From Zingiber officinale (taxonomy: Eukaryota > Streptophyta > Magnoliopsida > Zingiberales > Zingiberaceae): 64,000 nt of DNA. Location: contig NC_056003.1 of the NCBI RefSeq assembly GCF_018446385.1, positions 22,813,198 to 22,877,197 of the forward strand, given 5' to 3'. The position numbers and the translations under genes were made by a program. The notes below the pieces were generated by a model. It was not told where the DNA came from. It saw nothing but the letters and a program-made list of their open reading frames with translations, and did not search any database. Of the stretch, positions 11,077 through 22,269 are shown piece by piece (positions within the stretch are counted from its first letter, which is position 1; each line of letters starts with the position of its first letter).

Positions 11077-12506
11077 GGGAGGGGGGGGGGGGGTGAATAG
11101 CTCGTCGCGTTCGCTCGGTGCGCTTCGTTGCTTGGCGTTGCTTGTTTCTTCTTGGATGTGCAGCGGAAAATACAGAAACAAACACAAAACGCTAACACTA
11201 GGATTTTACTTGGTATCCACCTCACAAGAGGTGACTAATCCAAGGATCCACACCAACGCACACACCCTCCACTATGAATAACACTCCTTTATGGTAACTA
11301 CCAAAGGCGGAGAAGCCCTACAACACTCTCAATACAAGAAGAAGAAAGGGAAATACAAGTTAAGCAAAAGCTTACAAGATGTGCAATGAAAACCCTAACC
11401 CTAACTTCTTCCTCTTGCAATAGATCCGCCTCTTGACTTGGAAAGCCTCCAAGAACCTTCAAGAACTGGCGATCACGCGCTTGTAGAGAGCCGTGGAGGA
11501 GCTGGAATGAATCGAGAAGAGCTTGTGAAGAATTACCGAAGACCACGCTCGCCTTTAAACCCGACGCAACGGTTGGATCCCGATCGATTCGAATGTTCCG
11601 AATCGATCGGAGGCTTTGGATCGATCCACGGATCGATCCGAGCGTCTGATCAGAACTGCCGATCGATCCACGGATCGATCCAGCGCTATCGCGCGAGCAG
11701 ATCGTCCCGATCGATCGGCTGATCGATCGGGACCTCCGATCGATCCACGGATCGATCCAAGCTTTTAGAAGAAATGGATCGATCCACTGATCGATCCACA
11801 TCCTGGATCGATCCACGGATCGATCCAGCACTTGGTTTTTGCCCAAAACCAAGTCCCAAACCTCCCTAACCAACATCCGGTCAACCTTGACCTGTTGGTA
11901 CATCATGCCTTGCATCTGGTCACTCCCTTGACCTGCTAGGACTCCCTACCAAGTGTCCGGTCAATCCCTTTGACCCACTTGGACTTTTACTCGTCGTGCC
12001 AAGTATCCGGTCACTCCATTGACCTACTTGGACTTCCACCAGATGTCTGGTCAACCTTGACCCATCTGGACTTCCTTCCTTGCCAAGTATCTAGTCAATC
12101 CTTTGACCTACTTGGACTTCCCCAACACCAGATGTCCGATCATCCTTGATCCATCTGGATTTCCTTCCTTGCCTGGCTTCACTCACCAGGACGTTCACCT
12201 AGCTTCACTCACTAGGGTTTTCCATCTGCCTAGCTTCACTCACTAGGACTTTCACCTGGCTTCACTCACCAGGACTTTCTTTCTGCCTAGCTTCACTCAC
12301 TAGGACTTCCTTCTGCCTAGCTTCACTCACTAGGACTTTCTTTCTGCCTAGCTTCACTCACTAGGACTTCCTAGTCAAGTATCCGGTCAACCTTGACCTA
12401 CTTGACTCTTCTTCGATCAATATCTTATTGTCAAACATCTAAACCCAAACCAAGACTCAGCTTGGTTAACCAGGTCAACCTTGACCTGAGGGATTTTGCA
12501 CCAACA
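11077..12506 (-). repeat. 5' LTR of the gag-only element, inner end missing
   Basis: This matches 5346-6807 from the G run onward. The terminal 20 or so bases found at 5324-5345 are absent, and so is any primer-binding site: the bases next to the G run (11040-11076) do not contain the complement of TGGTATCAGAGC. The palindrome array (11578-11830) and hairpin minisatellite (12172-12372) are present. A copy like this could not prime its own reverse transcription. Confidence 0.85.
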
Positions 12507-12511
12507 CTTAG

Positions 12512-12842
12512 AAGGTTCCACGCTTTGCAAGATTCGATCCGCGACATAAATAGAATTTTACATTTTTGATCCTATATTTCATAAAAGGAATGTACATGTA
12601 TCTAGATCAAAAATAAAATCCTAATAAAACTAAATACAGCTCCTGCTGTATTTTAATACAATCATGCACACACATATAAATGCCCTTGACATGTCCAAGG
12701 GTCCAATCACACACATAATAACTAAAAGCCATAATAGTTGGATCCTGCATCCACAAAGTTAGCACATCCTACTATTAACCTGCCTAAATTATGTATGACA
12801 TGTGCATAATTAAACTAAATACCAAATACACAGAGGCAAAAT
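12512..12842 (-). other. Copia leader (5'UTR) portion, right of the nested insertion
   Basis: This matches, inverted, the leader of the complete Copia element from about 27645 to 27978. It is noncoding and continuous with 4561-5318 once the nested element is removed. Confidence 0.8.
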
Positions 12843-12860
12843 CCTAGCTCTGATACCAAT
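12843..12860 (-). promoter_or_regulatory. Primer-binding site (initiator tRNA-Met type)
   Basis: The minus strand reads ATTGGTATCAGAGCTAGG immediately inside the LTR end TGTTGG at 12861. TGGTATCAGAGC is the usual plant retroelement site that pairs with the 3' end of initiator tRNA-Met. Confidence 0.9.
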
Positions 12861-15273
12861 TGTTGGTTGCTACTCGGAAAACCTATAGGTTCCACTGTAC
12901 AAAAATTTTGTACAAAGGTCTGAACCTTTTCCTAGCTACCATGTGTTCTTTTAAATTAAATTTTGGATCGCCTGCGGAACTTAACACGTTTAATCCAAAA
13001 CTTAATCTATTTGTTCTTTAAGGTTTTGACTTGGATCTCCTGCGGAACTTAACACGTTCGACCCAAGTCTCCTTAAGTTATTAATTCCATTAAATATTAA
13101 TTTCCATAATTGGTTCCCAGTACTGACGTGGCGAGGCACATGGCCTTCTTGGATATGGGAGCAACCACCACCGACTAGACAAAACCTTTTATAGAAAGAT
13201 AATATTTAATTTCCTAAAATAACTTTAGGTTAACCAAAGAGAACAATCAAATCACAAGGAAAAGAAAAACAAAAGAACACAACTTCGAAAAAAAACATAT
13301 TCGAAATTCTAGAACGTAAGCCTCTTGTATTTGGTATTATTTCCATAAATAACTAGCATGATGCGGAAAGAAAAAATTACTAGTTATACCTTGTAGAAAA
13401 AACCTCTTGATCTTCTACCGTATTCCTCTTCTAACCTCTAACGTTGTGTGGGCAACGATCTTCCGAGATGAGAAACCACCAACCACCTTCTTCTCCTCCA
13501 AGCAAGGTTCGGCCACAAAAAGAAAAACTTCACCAAGGAGGAAAACCAAAATACTAACCAAGCTCCAAGAGATGCTAGCTTTCTCTCCTTCTTCTTCTTC
13601 TTCTCCGAGTAGTATCTGGCCACCACAAGAGCTCCAATGGAAGAGAAGGGTTCGGCCACCACAAGAGGAAGAGAGGGAGAGGATGGCCGGCCACACCAAG
13701 GAACAAAAGAGGGAGAGAAATAATAGATGTTGTATCTCATGAAGGCACCCTCACCCCTTCTTTTATATTCCTTGGCCTAGGCAAATTAGGAAATTTAATT
13801 ACAATAAAATTTCCTCAATTTCCTTGATATGATTTAATTGAGAAAAATAAAATAAAATTTCCCCAATTACAATCACATGGCCGGCCACATCATTGGAGAA
13901 CAAATTGGACAAGTTTTAATCAACAATTAAAACTTCCTAATTTGTTTCCGGAAATTTTAAAAAATAAAATTTCTCTTTAAAATCTCTTCATGGTTGATAA
14001 AAGGAAATTTCTATAATTTTAATTTTATCAACATGTGAATAATTTTTAAAGAGAAAATAAAACATCTCTCCAATCTACAAATAAGGAAAGAGATCTAATC
14101 TCTTTCTTTAATCTTTTGTAGATCTTTTACAAGAGAGATATTTTAATTTTAATTCTCTTTAAATTATATCTTCCACATAATAATAAAAATTAAAATTAAA
14201 TTTCTTTTTTTAATTTATTTTGGTCGGCCCTACTAGCTTGGGTTCAAGCTAGGGTCGGCCACCCAATCTTATACCTAGGCCGGCCCTAGCTTGTTCCAGA
14301 GCTAGCTTGGCCGGCCCCTATTGGGTGGGTATAGAAGGTGGGTATAGGTGGGTATAGAACTCTATAAATAAGAGGCTACGATAGGGACCAAGAGGAGGAA
14401 TTGGTTTTGGTCTCCCGATAAAATTAAGCATCCCGTGTTCGCCCCGAACACACAACTTAATTTTATCAATGATAATTCATTCCACTAGAGAACTATCATT
14501 GAACTACCGCATCAATCCCAAATTACATTTTTGGGCTCCTTCTTATTATGAGTGTGTTAGTCTCCCTGTGTTTAAGATATCGAATGTCCACTAATTAAGT
14601 GAGTTACTGACAACTCATTTAATTAATATCTAAGTCCAAGAGTAGTACCACTCAACCTTATTATCATGTCGGACTAAGTCCACCTGCAGGGTTTAACATG
14701 ACAATCTTTATGAGCTCCTCTTGACGACATTATCAACCTAGTATCTCTAGGACACAGTTTCCTTCTATAATCAACAACACACACTATTAGTGATACCATT
14801 TCCCAACTTATCGAGTTTATTGATTCATCGAACTAAATCTCACCCTTTGATAAATTAAAGAAATAAATATCAAACATATGTGCTTGTTATTATATTAGGA
14901 TTAAGAGCACACACTTCCATAATAACTGAGGTCTTTGTTCCTTTATAAAGTCAGTATAAAAGAAACGACCTCTAATGGTCCTACTCAATATACTCTGAGT
15001 GTACTAGTATAATTATATAGTCAAGATAAACTAATACCTACTTACACTACGACCTTCTAATGGTTTGTTCCTTTCCATTTTAGTCGTGTGCTACTGTTTA
15101 TAATTTATAAGGTACTGATAACATCATCTTCTGTATGTGACACCACATACTATGTTATCTACAATATAAATTAAATGAACAACTACAAACAAATGTAGAC
15201 AATTAGACCAAATGTGATTCTTTATTCATAATGAATGTTTACAAAGCTTAGGCTTTCAGTATACACTCCAACA
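12861..15273 (-). repeat. 5' LTR of the truncated Copia element (2413 bp)
   Basis: This begins TGTTGG and ends CCAACA on the plus strand and is the inverted counterpart of 25214-27623. The minus strand has a TATAAAAG box at 13767-13760 that probably drives the element. The plus strand has CTATAAATA near 14362, a possible antisense TATA. Frames such as 13438-13740 recur in every LTR copy and are not genes. Confidence 0.92.
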
Positions 15274-17120
15274 TACTACTGTGACATAAGCCAAAAGACA
15301 TGGGACTAATGTGTATAGCAATTTAAACGGGAGAGTTCTATGAACAAAACTAGCAATACAAAGAGAATTTGTCCATCCAAATTTCCCTAACACTCTAAAG
15401 ACAGAATCTTAATAAACTTTTGAAACAGTGTCCCAAGGCTTCCATTCATCAGTCACCACACACCCATCACACATCTCCTCGTCGCCTTCCTTCACTGTAG
15501 CTTTACTTTTCCTTTATCTGCAGTAAGAGGAAATGCAACTATAAGCAGATGCTTAGTAAGCGCTGTCTAACTCACAAAAAGAACTCAATGTGCACAAATA
15601 TATATATATATATATATATAACAGAACTAAAAAATAAATGCTAGAAGAAAATCTGGAACTGAAATGCTTAATGAAAATCTGCACTGAAATGCTAGATAAA
15701 AATCTGTACTGTAATACTTAATGAAAATCTGCACTGCAATGTGTAATAAAATCTGCACTGCAATACTTAACAAAAATCTGCACACAATGCTTAACAAAAA
15801 TCTGCACTGCAATACTTAACAAAAATCTGCACACAATGCTTAACAAAAATCTGCACTGCAATATTTAACAAAAATCTGCACACAATGCTTACCAAAAATC
15901 TGCACTGCAATATTTAACAAAAAAAAAAGGTCTAACAGCATGGTGAACACACCAGTTGTTCCTACTAAAGAGTTCCACAGGAATCAACACTTCATGTCTA
16001 AATAAGCTACTAAAAATCTAACTGAACGCTCCCATAATTAAAGCTGTTCATACCCATTGCATAGCACAAATCGAAACTAAAACTTGTCGGAGTTAGAAAC
16101 CTATGTAAAGCTTATTTCATTTGTTCAAACCTTATACTTTTATACTTCAAAATAATAATAAATTATCCTCTTGGGCCCAGTCGTAGTACCAAAGCGCGCT
16201 CCCTAATAGAGGCTGGGGTGGCGAGCCACCAGTCCTACGAGAGTGAAGACCTTGGTCTTACCAGGGCCGAGACCTCGGAATCGGTCACCTGGATTTGTTT
16301 AATTACAACCTCGGAAGTCGAGTACTAGCCTCTTAAAATAAAATACTTATTATCTATTAATACTCTTAACACGAAATGCCTTGACATTTCTTCGAGCACT
16401 TGGCGTGCTGCTGATCCCAAATTCTGAAATTTGGGGAACCTATCAAGACCTTGGCCTCTCTTTATTACAGCTACTCATAACCCTCTAATGAGTTTAATAG
16501 AACACCTATTTTCCACATACGAACAGATCCTAGGGGTTTTTTTTTAATAGAGCGGCAGAATTCTTCAAGCATGCTACAGCAGAGATGATAAGGAGAAGAC
16601 AAATCTCGAAACTACTCTTAACCCTCTAACAACCTCAATTCTGTACAGCATATTCCGAAAGCCAAGAAGGAAAACTAAATCCCTATCAACCTCAATTCTG
16701 TACAACATAATCCGAAAGTAAAGAAAAGAAAATCGAAGCTCGAAACTACCCTTACTGCAGGTGAATAACGCTTACCTTTGTTCTTGGACTTACAATCGAA
16801 AAGAGGCTTCTAGGTTTTCGGAGACTTGCAAGTTCCGGCAACTCCTTCACGTCTATGCGTTCTCCTCGACGAGGTGATCGCGATGGTGTGGAAGGCTCTC
16901 GGAAATCACCCTCGGCCGGTCGTCGGAGACGAAGCCCTAGCTTCCCTTTTTTTTTCTTCGCCCAAGCAGAAGCCGACACCGTGCATATGTGGAGGAGAAG
17001 AGGGTTTAGGTTAAATCTCCCTTCCTCTCTTAACTTATCCCTCTTTATTCAGGGTTTAGGCGTTGTAATCATATTTGCTTTTCTTGTTGTGTTCTTATAA
17101 AAACAGATTCATTACATGCT
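15274..17120. repeat. Gypsy-type LTR-like fragment, containing duplicated segment copy B
   Basis: There is no credible gene. Copy B (15620-16557) matches 1-889. A TA dinucleotide run precedes it (15600-15620) and a minisatellite with about two more units than copy A sits at 15650-15925. Past 16557 the sequence becomes GC-rich (16800-17000), with a splice-donor-like end on the minus strand. This resembles the leader end of large chromovirus LTRs such as 36180-36720. The identity is inferred from style, not from an alignment. Confidence 0.5.
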
Positions 17121-17930
17121 TTTTCACCTCCGAAAAGGAGGGTGTTCTTAGTGGAAGTGGTGAGATAAGAGTGGACCATTGGATTAGTCGCCTAAAGAAG
17201 ACAGATACCAAATAAAATCCGAGTGTAGTGTCTGTGTCATCCAAGTTGATTGAAGTTTCCATTGTGCATTCAACGATGAGCACAAAGTGAAGCTGAAAAA
17301 CGATCGAAGCTATTTAACCCCTAGCTTGCACGGGTCTTAAAACTTTCCATACCCTAATTGATGGGACATTGTTTAGGTATAGAAGATGTCACCTCACCAT
17401 GTTCTATGAGTGTCATACATGCCCTGCTAATCACGTTATCTCATACTTTGCGAGTCTTGTCATCCCATGCTCCATTGACCCCTTACATGGACCATGCTCT
17501 TAGTATCGATCAAAAGCATGGTATAGCTAAGACGATTGGGCATGGCCGAACTGAGGGGTTGAGCTAGAGGAATCAACATGACTAAACCAAGCGGTGAAGC
17601 TTCTCGTCTTGGGTCCACTGTTGGCCGAGCCAAGTGGTTGAGCCGAAAGAATCGGCATGGCCGAACCAAGCGGTGGAACGTCTCGTCTCGGGTCCACTAT
17701 TGGGAATTGGCATGGGCAAGCCAAATGACAGAGCTTCTCATTTTTGGTCCGCTGTCGACCAAGCTTGATGACTCATCTTAATATAACTATTGAAGCTTCT
17801 AATATCCTCCACATCATCCATAAGTTAATGGACATGTTTATAGATACATCCATCGATTATCAAAGTGGTAAAAAGGAAAAAGTATTCTAATAATTATTGG
17901 GTCCTAATTTGATTTGGCGTAATCACGTTG
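17121..17930. repeat. LTR-like scrap and imperfect tandem repeats
   Basis: Positions 17160-17245, read on the minus strand, resemble the LTR module TTTTACTTGGTATCCACC followed by GACTAATCCAA found in the gag-only element (5470-5515). This suggests an old Sirevirus LTR scrap. Positions 17575-17765 hold about three diverged units built around gccgaaccaagcggt and cgtcttgggtccactgt. Frames across these repeats (for example 17460-17669) are repeat artefacts. I see no gene. Confidence 0.4.
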
Positions 17931-18212
17931 AATGATTGTCTTTTATTTTATTAGACAACAAGGAATATATCTGATTGAATTTTAAATTGACGTACCATCA
18001 GGTGTGTATATTCACGGTGATGTTCTAAGCAAGATAAAAGGAAATGCTTTCGATGCATTAGCCGCCTTATCTGCGCAATTAATTAAGTTGAAAGGGAATG
18101 CTTTCAATGCATGAATGAGAAGAATATTTAAGCCATTACATATATATATACATCATACATGTCAAGCTAAGGCTATCTTGACCTTGAATGAGAGGAGATA
18201 GAGTTAGAATAT
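17931..18212 (+). repeat. Diverged copy of the region upstream of polygalacturonase
   Basis: This stretch aligns collinearly with 39945-40213. Shared words include acggtgatgttctaagcaag, gcacaattaattaagttgaa (one mismatch), gcatgaatgagaagaat and catgtcaagctaaggctatc. Differences and small indels are many, so the duplication is old. The copy at 39945 lies about 500-760 bp upstream of the exopolygalacturonase start. This one is followed by AT-rich DNA and a LINE. Confidence 0.8.
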
Positions 18213-18639
18213 ATATATATAGTTAATAATTTTGTTAGATATTTTATTTTAAAAATATTTAAATAGATTTATAATTCTATAAGAATTTTATCTTTGACTT
18301 ATATAAATTTAAAATAATTTTTTATATTTTAAATAAATTTTTGGATTGATATAATACATCTTAAATTTATAATCTAGATTTTTTTTTATTTACAAAAATG
18401 TATATATAAATTTTATCTTAAATTAAAATAGATTTTTAGATCCATATAATATAGTCTCGAATTTAATTTATAATTCATATTTATTCTTCTTAATTTTTGT
18501 CTAAACTTATTTCAAATTACGTGTTAATTATTTTATAGATATATTTTATTAAAATCAAACGAATTAATAATTCTTTAACAAATTTGTCTCTATTTATATA
18601 AATCTAAAATAAATTGTATTTCTTTAAAAAAAATATTAA
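18213..18639. other. AT-rich spacer
   Basis: About 430 bp of very AT-rich sequence with many ataaatttt-type words. No reading frame, repeat family or RNA gene is recognisable. Confidence 0.6.
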
Positions 18640-19598
18640 TTAATTGTTGATAAGTACAATAACAACCAAGTCTTATCTCACTCTGTAGGGTCGGTTATAT
18701 ATCTTTACACCATTGAGCTCTATCTTTTACTATATCATCATATATATTTAAATAAATTTTATCTTATTTTATTATTGCTAGCTAAGTTTTTTTTTCTCTT
18801 CTTCATTTGATATGCGTGTTTATTATAGTTTCATATCGCCTAACTAGAGCATCTATTAGTTGTCTAAGTAAATATATGTACTATCTTAAATGTGTCTCTC
18901 GGAGTTTTCCCTCAATAGACACAACTCCGACTTTCTCTCTAATATTCCCATTTTCTTATTATGTCCATCCTTGTATGTCCACACATCCACCTTAACATTC
19001 TCATCTCTGCAACTCGTATCTTCTGTCGATGTGCTCGAGTCATAGCCTAACATTCAACTTCATACAATATATCAGGTTTAACTGCGGCATTGTAGAACTT
19101 TCCTTTAAGTTTTAGAGGTACTTTACAGTCACATAAAAGACCTGACACTCTCCTTCATTTCAATCATTCTACTTGTATTCTATGTAAGACATTTCTCTTA
19201 ATCCTTTCATCGTTTTACAAAAATAATCTAAAATATTTAAATCTCTCGGTTGCGGAAAACTCGTCATCTCCTATCTTAACAATTGTTTCATTATGTCTAA
19301 TATTGCTAAACTTAAATTCCATGTATTATGTTTTTATTCTACTACACCTAAAATATTTATTTTTTAGTGTTTTCCATCAAGATTCTAGTTTAGCATTTAC
19401 TCCTTTACATGTTTCATCTACCAAAATAATATCATCTGCAAACAACATGCATCATGGTATTGTGTCTTGAATGTGTGCAATAAGTTTGTCCATAATTAGT
19501 GTAAAAAGATATAGACTTAGAGTTGATTCTTGATGTAACCCTATCTTTATTAGAAATACTTCTGTTACTCCACCTAAAGTCTTTCCTCTGGTCATTAT

Positions 19599-20479
19599 TG
19601 TAGGTGCAGCGGAGGCTGGCAAGAGGGGGGGTGAATTGCTGAAAACAAAAATAAACTATACCCTCCTCGTGCTTTCAACTCAATTAGTGCAATAGTAAAT
19701 AAAGTAGTAAAGTAATAAAGCAGTAAACAGAAAAGAAACGGGAATTTAACCTGGTTACAACCAAGGAGGTTGATAATCCAGGGCAATGAGAAGCGCACTA
19801 AAAAGAATCTCCTTTACTGAAGGCGGAGAAGCCTTTTACACTTTGGAAGCTTAGAACTATTGCTAGGAATGGCTACACAATTGATTGCTTGAGTTGTATT
19901 GAATTCATAGCTCCAGGGGCCTTTAAATAGCCTCTGGAAATCTGATCTCGAGGGTCCAAGACGCCTCCAATAGGGGTCCAAAGCGCCTCCAAGGGGTGAG
20001 TGGATAAAACTTTATCCGCAGCTCGAAACGGTCAGTTTGACCTATTGAAGGCGCGTTCAACAAGGCTGAAGGCGCCTCCAAGCCTGATGGAGGCGCCTCC
20101 AAGCTGGCAGCTCAAATTCCAGCTTGTTTTCTTCAGCTTTCGACGCTCCGTTCTTTTGGGTGATTGCGGTCAACCGGAATAGGGCTCACCCGAACCCAAT
20201 TCCCGGCCTTCTCCTCGAGCATTCTTCCTCCCCGGCTTAACATCCCTCGAACGCCGCGCACGTTCTTCTCGCCCACCGGTGTACTCTTCCGCAGCTCTCT
20301 CGTCCTTCGGACGCACTGAGCCCGTCGGCTCCCTTCCCGTGTCGTCCTTCTCGCTAGCTGCGTCTTCCACTCGACTTTCTGCGCTCCTAAGTTCCTGCAC
20401 ACTTAGACATAGGGATCAAACACAAAGCAGGACCTAACCAACTTGGTTGATCACATCAAAACTACCACGGGGTCCAACA
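19599..20479 (-). repeat. 3' LTR of the second gag-only element (881 bp)
   Basis: This is nearly the same as 22270-23141. It contains several GGCGCCTCCAA motifs around 19950-20110 that form partly self-complementary clusters. Frames within it (20133-20402) recur in the partner LTR and are not genes. Confidence 0.88.
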
Positions 20480-20700
20480 ATCTCCCCCTTTTTGATGTGC
20501 ATCAACCCAAGTTCAAGTTAGGGTAAAAATAGACAGAAAAGTAATTTTAAAAGAAAATTACTAAACTCACATATTAAGCATTAGTTTGCAATAAATAAAA
20601 TTGCAACTACAAAAAGAATATTTTTAATTAAAAAAATTCTCTCCCCCTAAATATGTACATATGTACTTCTCTAAGCTTATACCTTTCTCTCCCCCTTTGA
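20480..20700 (-). promoter_or_regulatory. Multiple polypurine tracts
   Basis: The minus strand carries AAAAAGGGGGAGAT directly at the LTR edge (20480-20493), then further AGGGGGAGA tracts near 20640 and 20690. This repeats the multi-tract layout of the element at 5324-12506 and supports Sirevirus ancestry for both. Confidence 0.75.
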
Positions 20701-21212
20701 TCACAGCAAAAACGGGAGTGATAGCTCAAAAAATATTTTAGAATTTTTTTTAACTTTAGATAAAATTTCTATTTAATAAAAATGATGTCTCAGAAAATTG
20801 AATTTTTAAAAAAATTTCTAAATAAGAATGAGGTTTCAAATAAATTTTTGAATTTTCCAAAAATTTTTAAGGAAAAATTAATTTTTAAAAATAATTCTTA
20901 GTAAAAATAACTGAGATTTAAAGAAAATTCTAAGAAAAAAAAGTCTATGACTTTTTCACAATACTTTCTAAGTCAAAACCGATTTTTTTTTCAAAAATGT
21001 TTGAAAAATTTTCAAAGCATTATTTAATTCTTGTTTAATGTTTTTTCAAAAAGTTAATTAAATATTTTCTTTCAATATTTTAGCTTCCAGGTTGTGGCGA
21101 GGTACTAGTCCTTCTTGGTTATTGGAGCAACAACCACTTCCTTAGACAAAGCTTCCATAAAGAATTTCAATGTTTAATTTTCTCACTGTAAGCTTTTAAC
21201 TAAAAGAGAAAT

Positions 21213-22100
21213 TTAAACTAGTAAAGATTTGGGAACCCAATAAAGGTTCCTTCCTACAGGGTTGGTCAAAAACTTAGGGGGTACATGTTTTTTGGGCACA
21301 TTTCTAAGTTGACCCTGGTGTTTTCTAATGTACCAATTTAATTTTCCATAAATTCTTAATTTTGATTTAGGAAATTTATTTAAGCATGCATCATGATATT
21401 TCAATTTCTCAATTTCAACTTTTAATTTTTCATTTTCTAACTTTAAATTATCATACTTTTCTACTGGGCATGTTTTTGCAATGATCAATTTCAATTCAGT
21501 ATTTTCTTTTTCTAATTGATCTAATTCTTTGGACAGAGACTTGATAAATTTAAAAGACTGAGTCGGGGTTAGATTGCGTACCTTACTTACTTGATCTGGT
21601 GACGCTCCCCCTTCACTGCTGCTTTCTTCTTCTGATTTTCCTCCCCCTTCATCGATGCTCATCTTTGAGCTAGACATTTCTTCTAGATGATGGTTGGCCA
21701 TTAGTGCTATTCCCGAGAATTCTTCGACTTCTGATTCGGAGGACGACGAATCATCCCACATGGCCTTTAGGTTGTGTTTGGGTCGAGCTGGATTCTTGCT
21801 CCTTTCCTTATCCTTCTATTTGCTCTTCAATTTTGGGCAGTCCTCCTTGATGTGCCCTTCTTCGTTGCAGTTGTAGCAACGAATCATCCTTTTCTTTCGT
21901 TAATGCCTCTGTGATCTAAACTTATTAGTATTAAAAAATTTATTGAAGCGTCTTACCAGTAGTGCCGCTTCGGATTCGTCGACTGAGGCTTCTGAGTCAG
22001 AACCGTTTATTTTTGCCTTTAAGGCAATGTTCTGACTGGTCTTCTCCACTCCATTGGGCTCTGCAACTCGAGATTCGTGAAGTTCAAAAGTAGAAAACAA
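21213..22100 (-). pseudogene. C-terminal Sirevirus gag remnant
   Basis: Reading leftwards from 22100 are LHESRV, then ALKAKINGSDSE and ALLVRRFNKFFN, typical of the second half of Sirevirus gag. A CCHC zinc knuckle (CYNCNEEGHIKEDC, about 21840-21880) follows. Then come a stop in place of a sense codon near 21820, an acidic serine stretch, a coiled coil (SLSKELDQLEKENTELKL) and the ending LYWVPKSLLV. The N-terminal capsid half is missing. Pol does not follow. Confidence 0.82.
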
Positions 22101-22103
22101 TTG

Positions 22104-22200
22104 TTCAGAATCGTTTATTTTTGCCTTTAAGGCAATGTTTTGCCTTTAAGGCAATGTTTTGCCTTTAAGGCAATGTTTTGCCTTTAAGGCAATGTTCCGG
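22104..22200. repeat. Tandem palindromes TTGCCTTTAAGGCAA
   Basis: Four or five units of about 19 bp repeat the exact palindrome TTGCCTTTAAGGCAA. The same 37 bp context, tcgtttatttttgcctttaa, appears once at 21996-22032 inside gag. The array therefore arose by duplication of the gag codons for ALKAK followed by slippage. It sits just inside the 5' LTR where the gag N-terminus should be. Confidence 0.85.
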
Positions 22201-22252
22201 CCATTGTCTTGATCGTAGTGCTTCAGTTGGCGGTTAGTCCTTCTGAGGTGAC

Positions 22253-22269
22253 CTAGCTCTGATACCACT
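22253..22269 (-). promoter_or_regulatory. Primer-binding site (tRNA-Met type)
   Basis: The minus strand reads AGTGGTATCAGAGCTAG beside the LTR end at 22270. The site is intact, unlike in the gag-only element at 5324-12506. Confidence 0.85.

Larger units (their letters stand above)
5324..12506 (-). mobile_element. Gag-only Sirevirus-like LTR retrotransposon, nested in Copia
   Basis: The ends are TGTTAGG... and ...CCAACA, flanked by the 5 bp direct repeat CTTAG at 5319-5323 and 12507-12511. Two long direct repeats (5324-6807 and about 11077-12506) are its LTRs. A polypurine tract on the minus strand abuts the left repeat, so the element runs right to left. Internally only a broken gag is found. 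Between gag and the 3' LTR lie 2.3 kb with no integrase, RT or RNase H. Several AGGGGGAGA-type purine tracts and the gag architecture point to Sirevirus ancestry (inference). It resembles the non-autonomous gag-only class sometimes called TR-GAG. Confidence 0.88.
888..15273 (-). mobile_element. Truncated Angela-like Ty1/Copia retrotransposon, minus strand
   Basis: Read on the minus strand the element has a 5' LTR (12861-15273), a primer-binding site, a leader, gag and pol, and breaks off inside RNase H at 888. The 3' LTR is missing. It is closely similar along its length to the complete element at 25214-35125. Its leader is split by another LTR element (5324-12506) flanked by the 5 bp direct repeat CTTAG. 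Gag and pol carry several frameshifts, so it cannot encode a working polyprotein. The Angela assignment comes from the gag start and the long LTRs and is from memory. Confidence 0.93.

Noticed and set aside
16752-17100. Basic frames at 16752-16979 and 16855-17100
   Set aside because: They are unsupported by any motif, lie in LTR-like DNA, and overlap on opposite strands.
17358-17781. Frames at 17358-17567, 17460-17669 and 17578-17781
   Set aside because: They follow imperfect tandem repeats and overlap on both strands with no domain.
20133-20402. Arg/Glu-rich frames at 20133-20402, 22683-23036 and 22799-23062
   Set aside because: They are repeated in the two LTRs of the same element and shift frame between copies.
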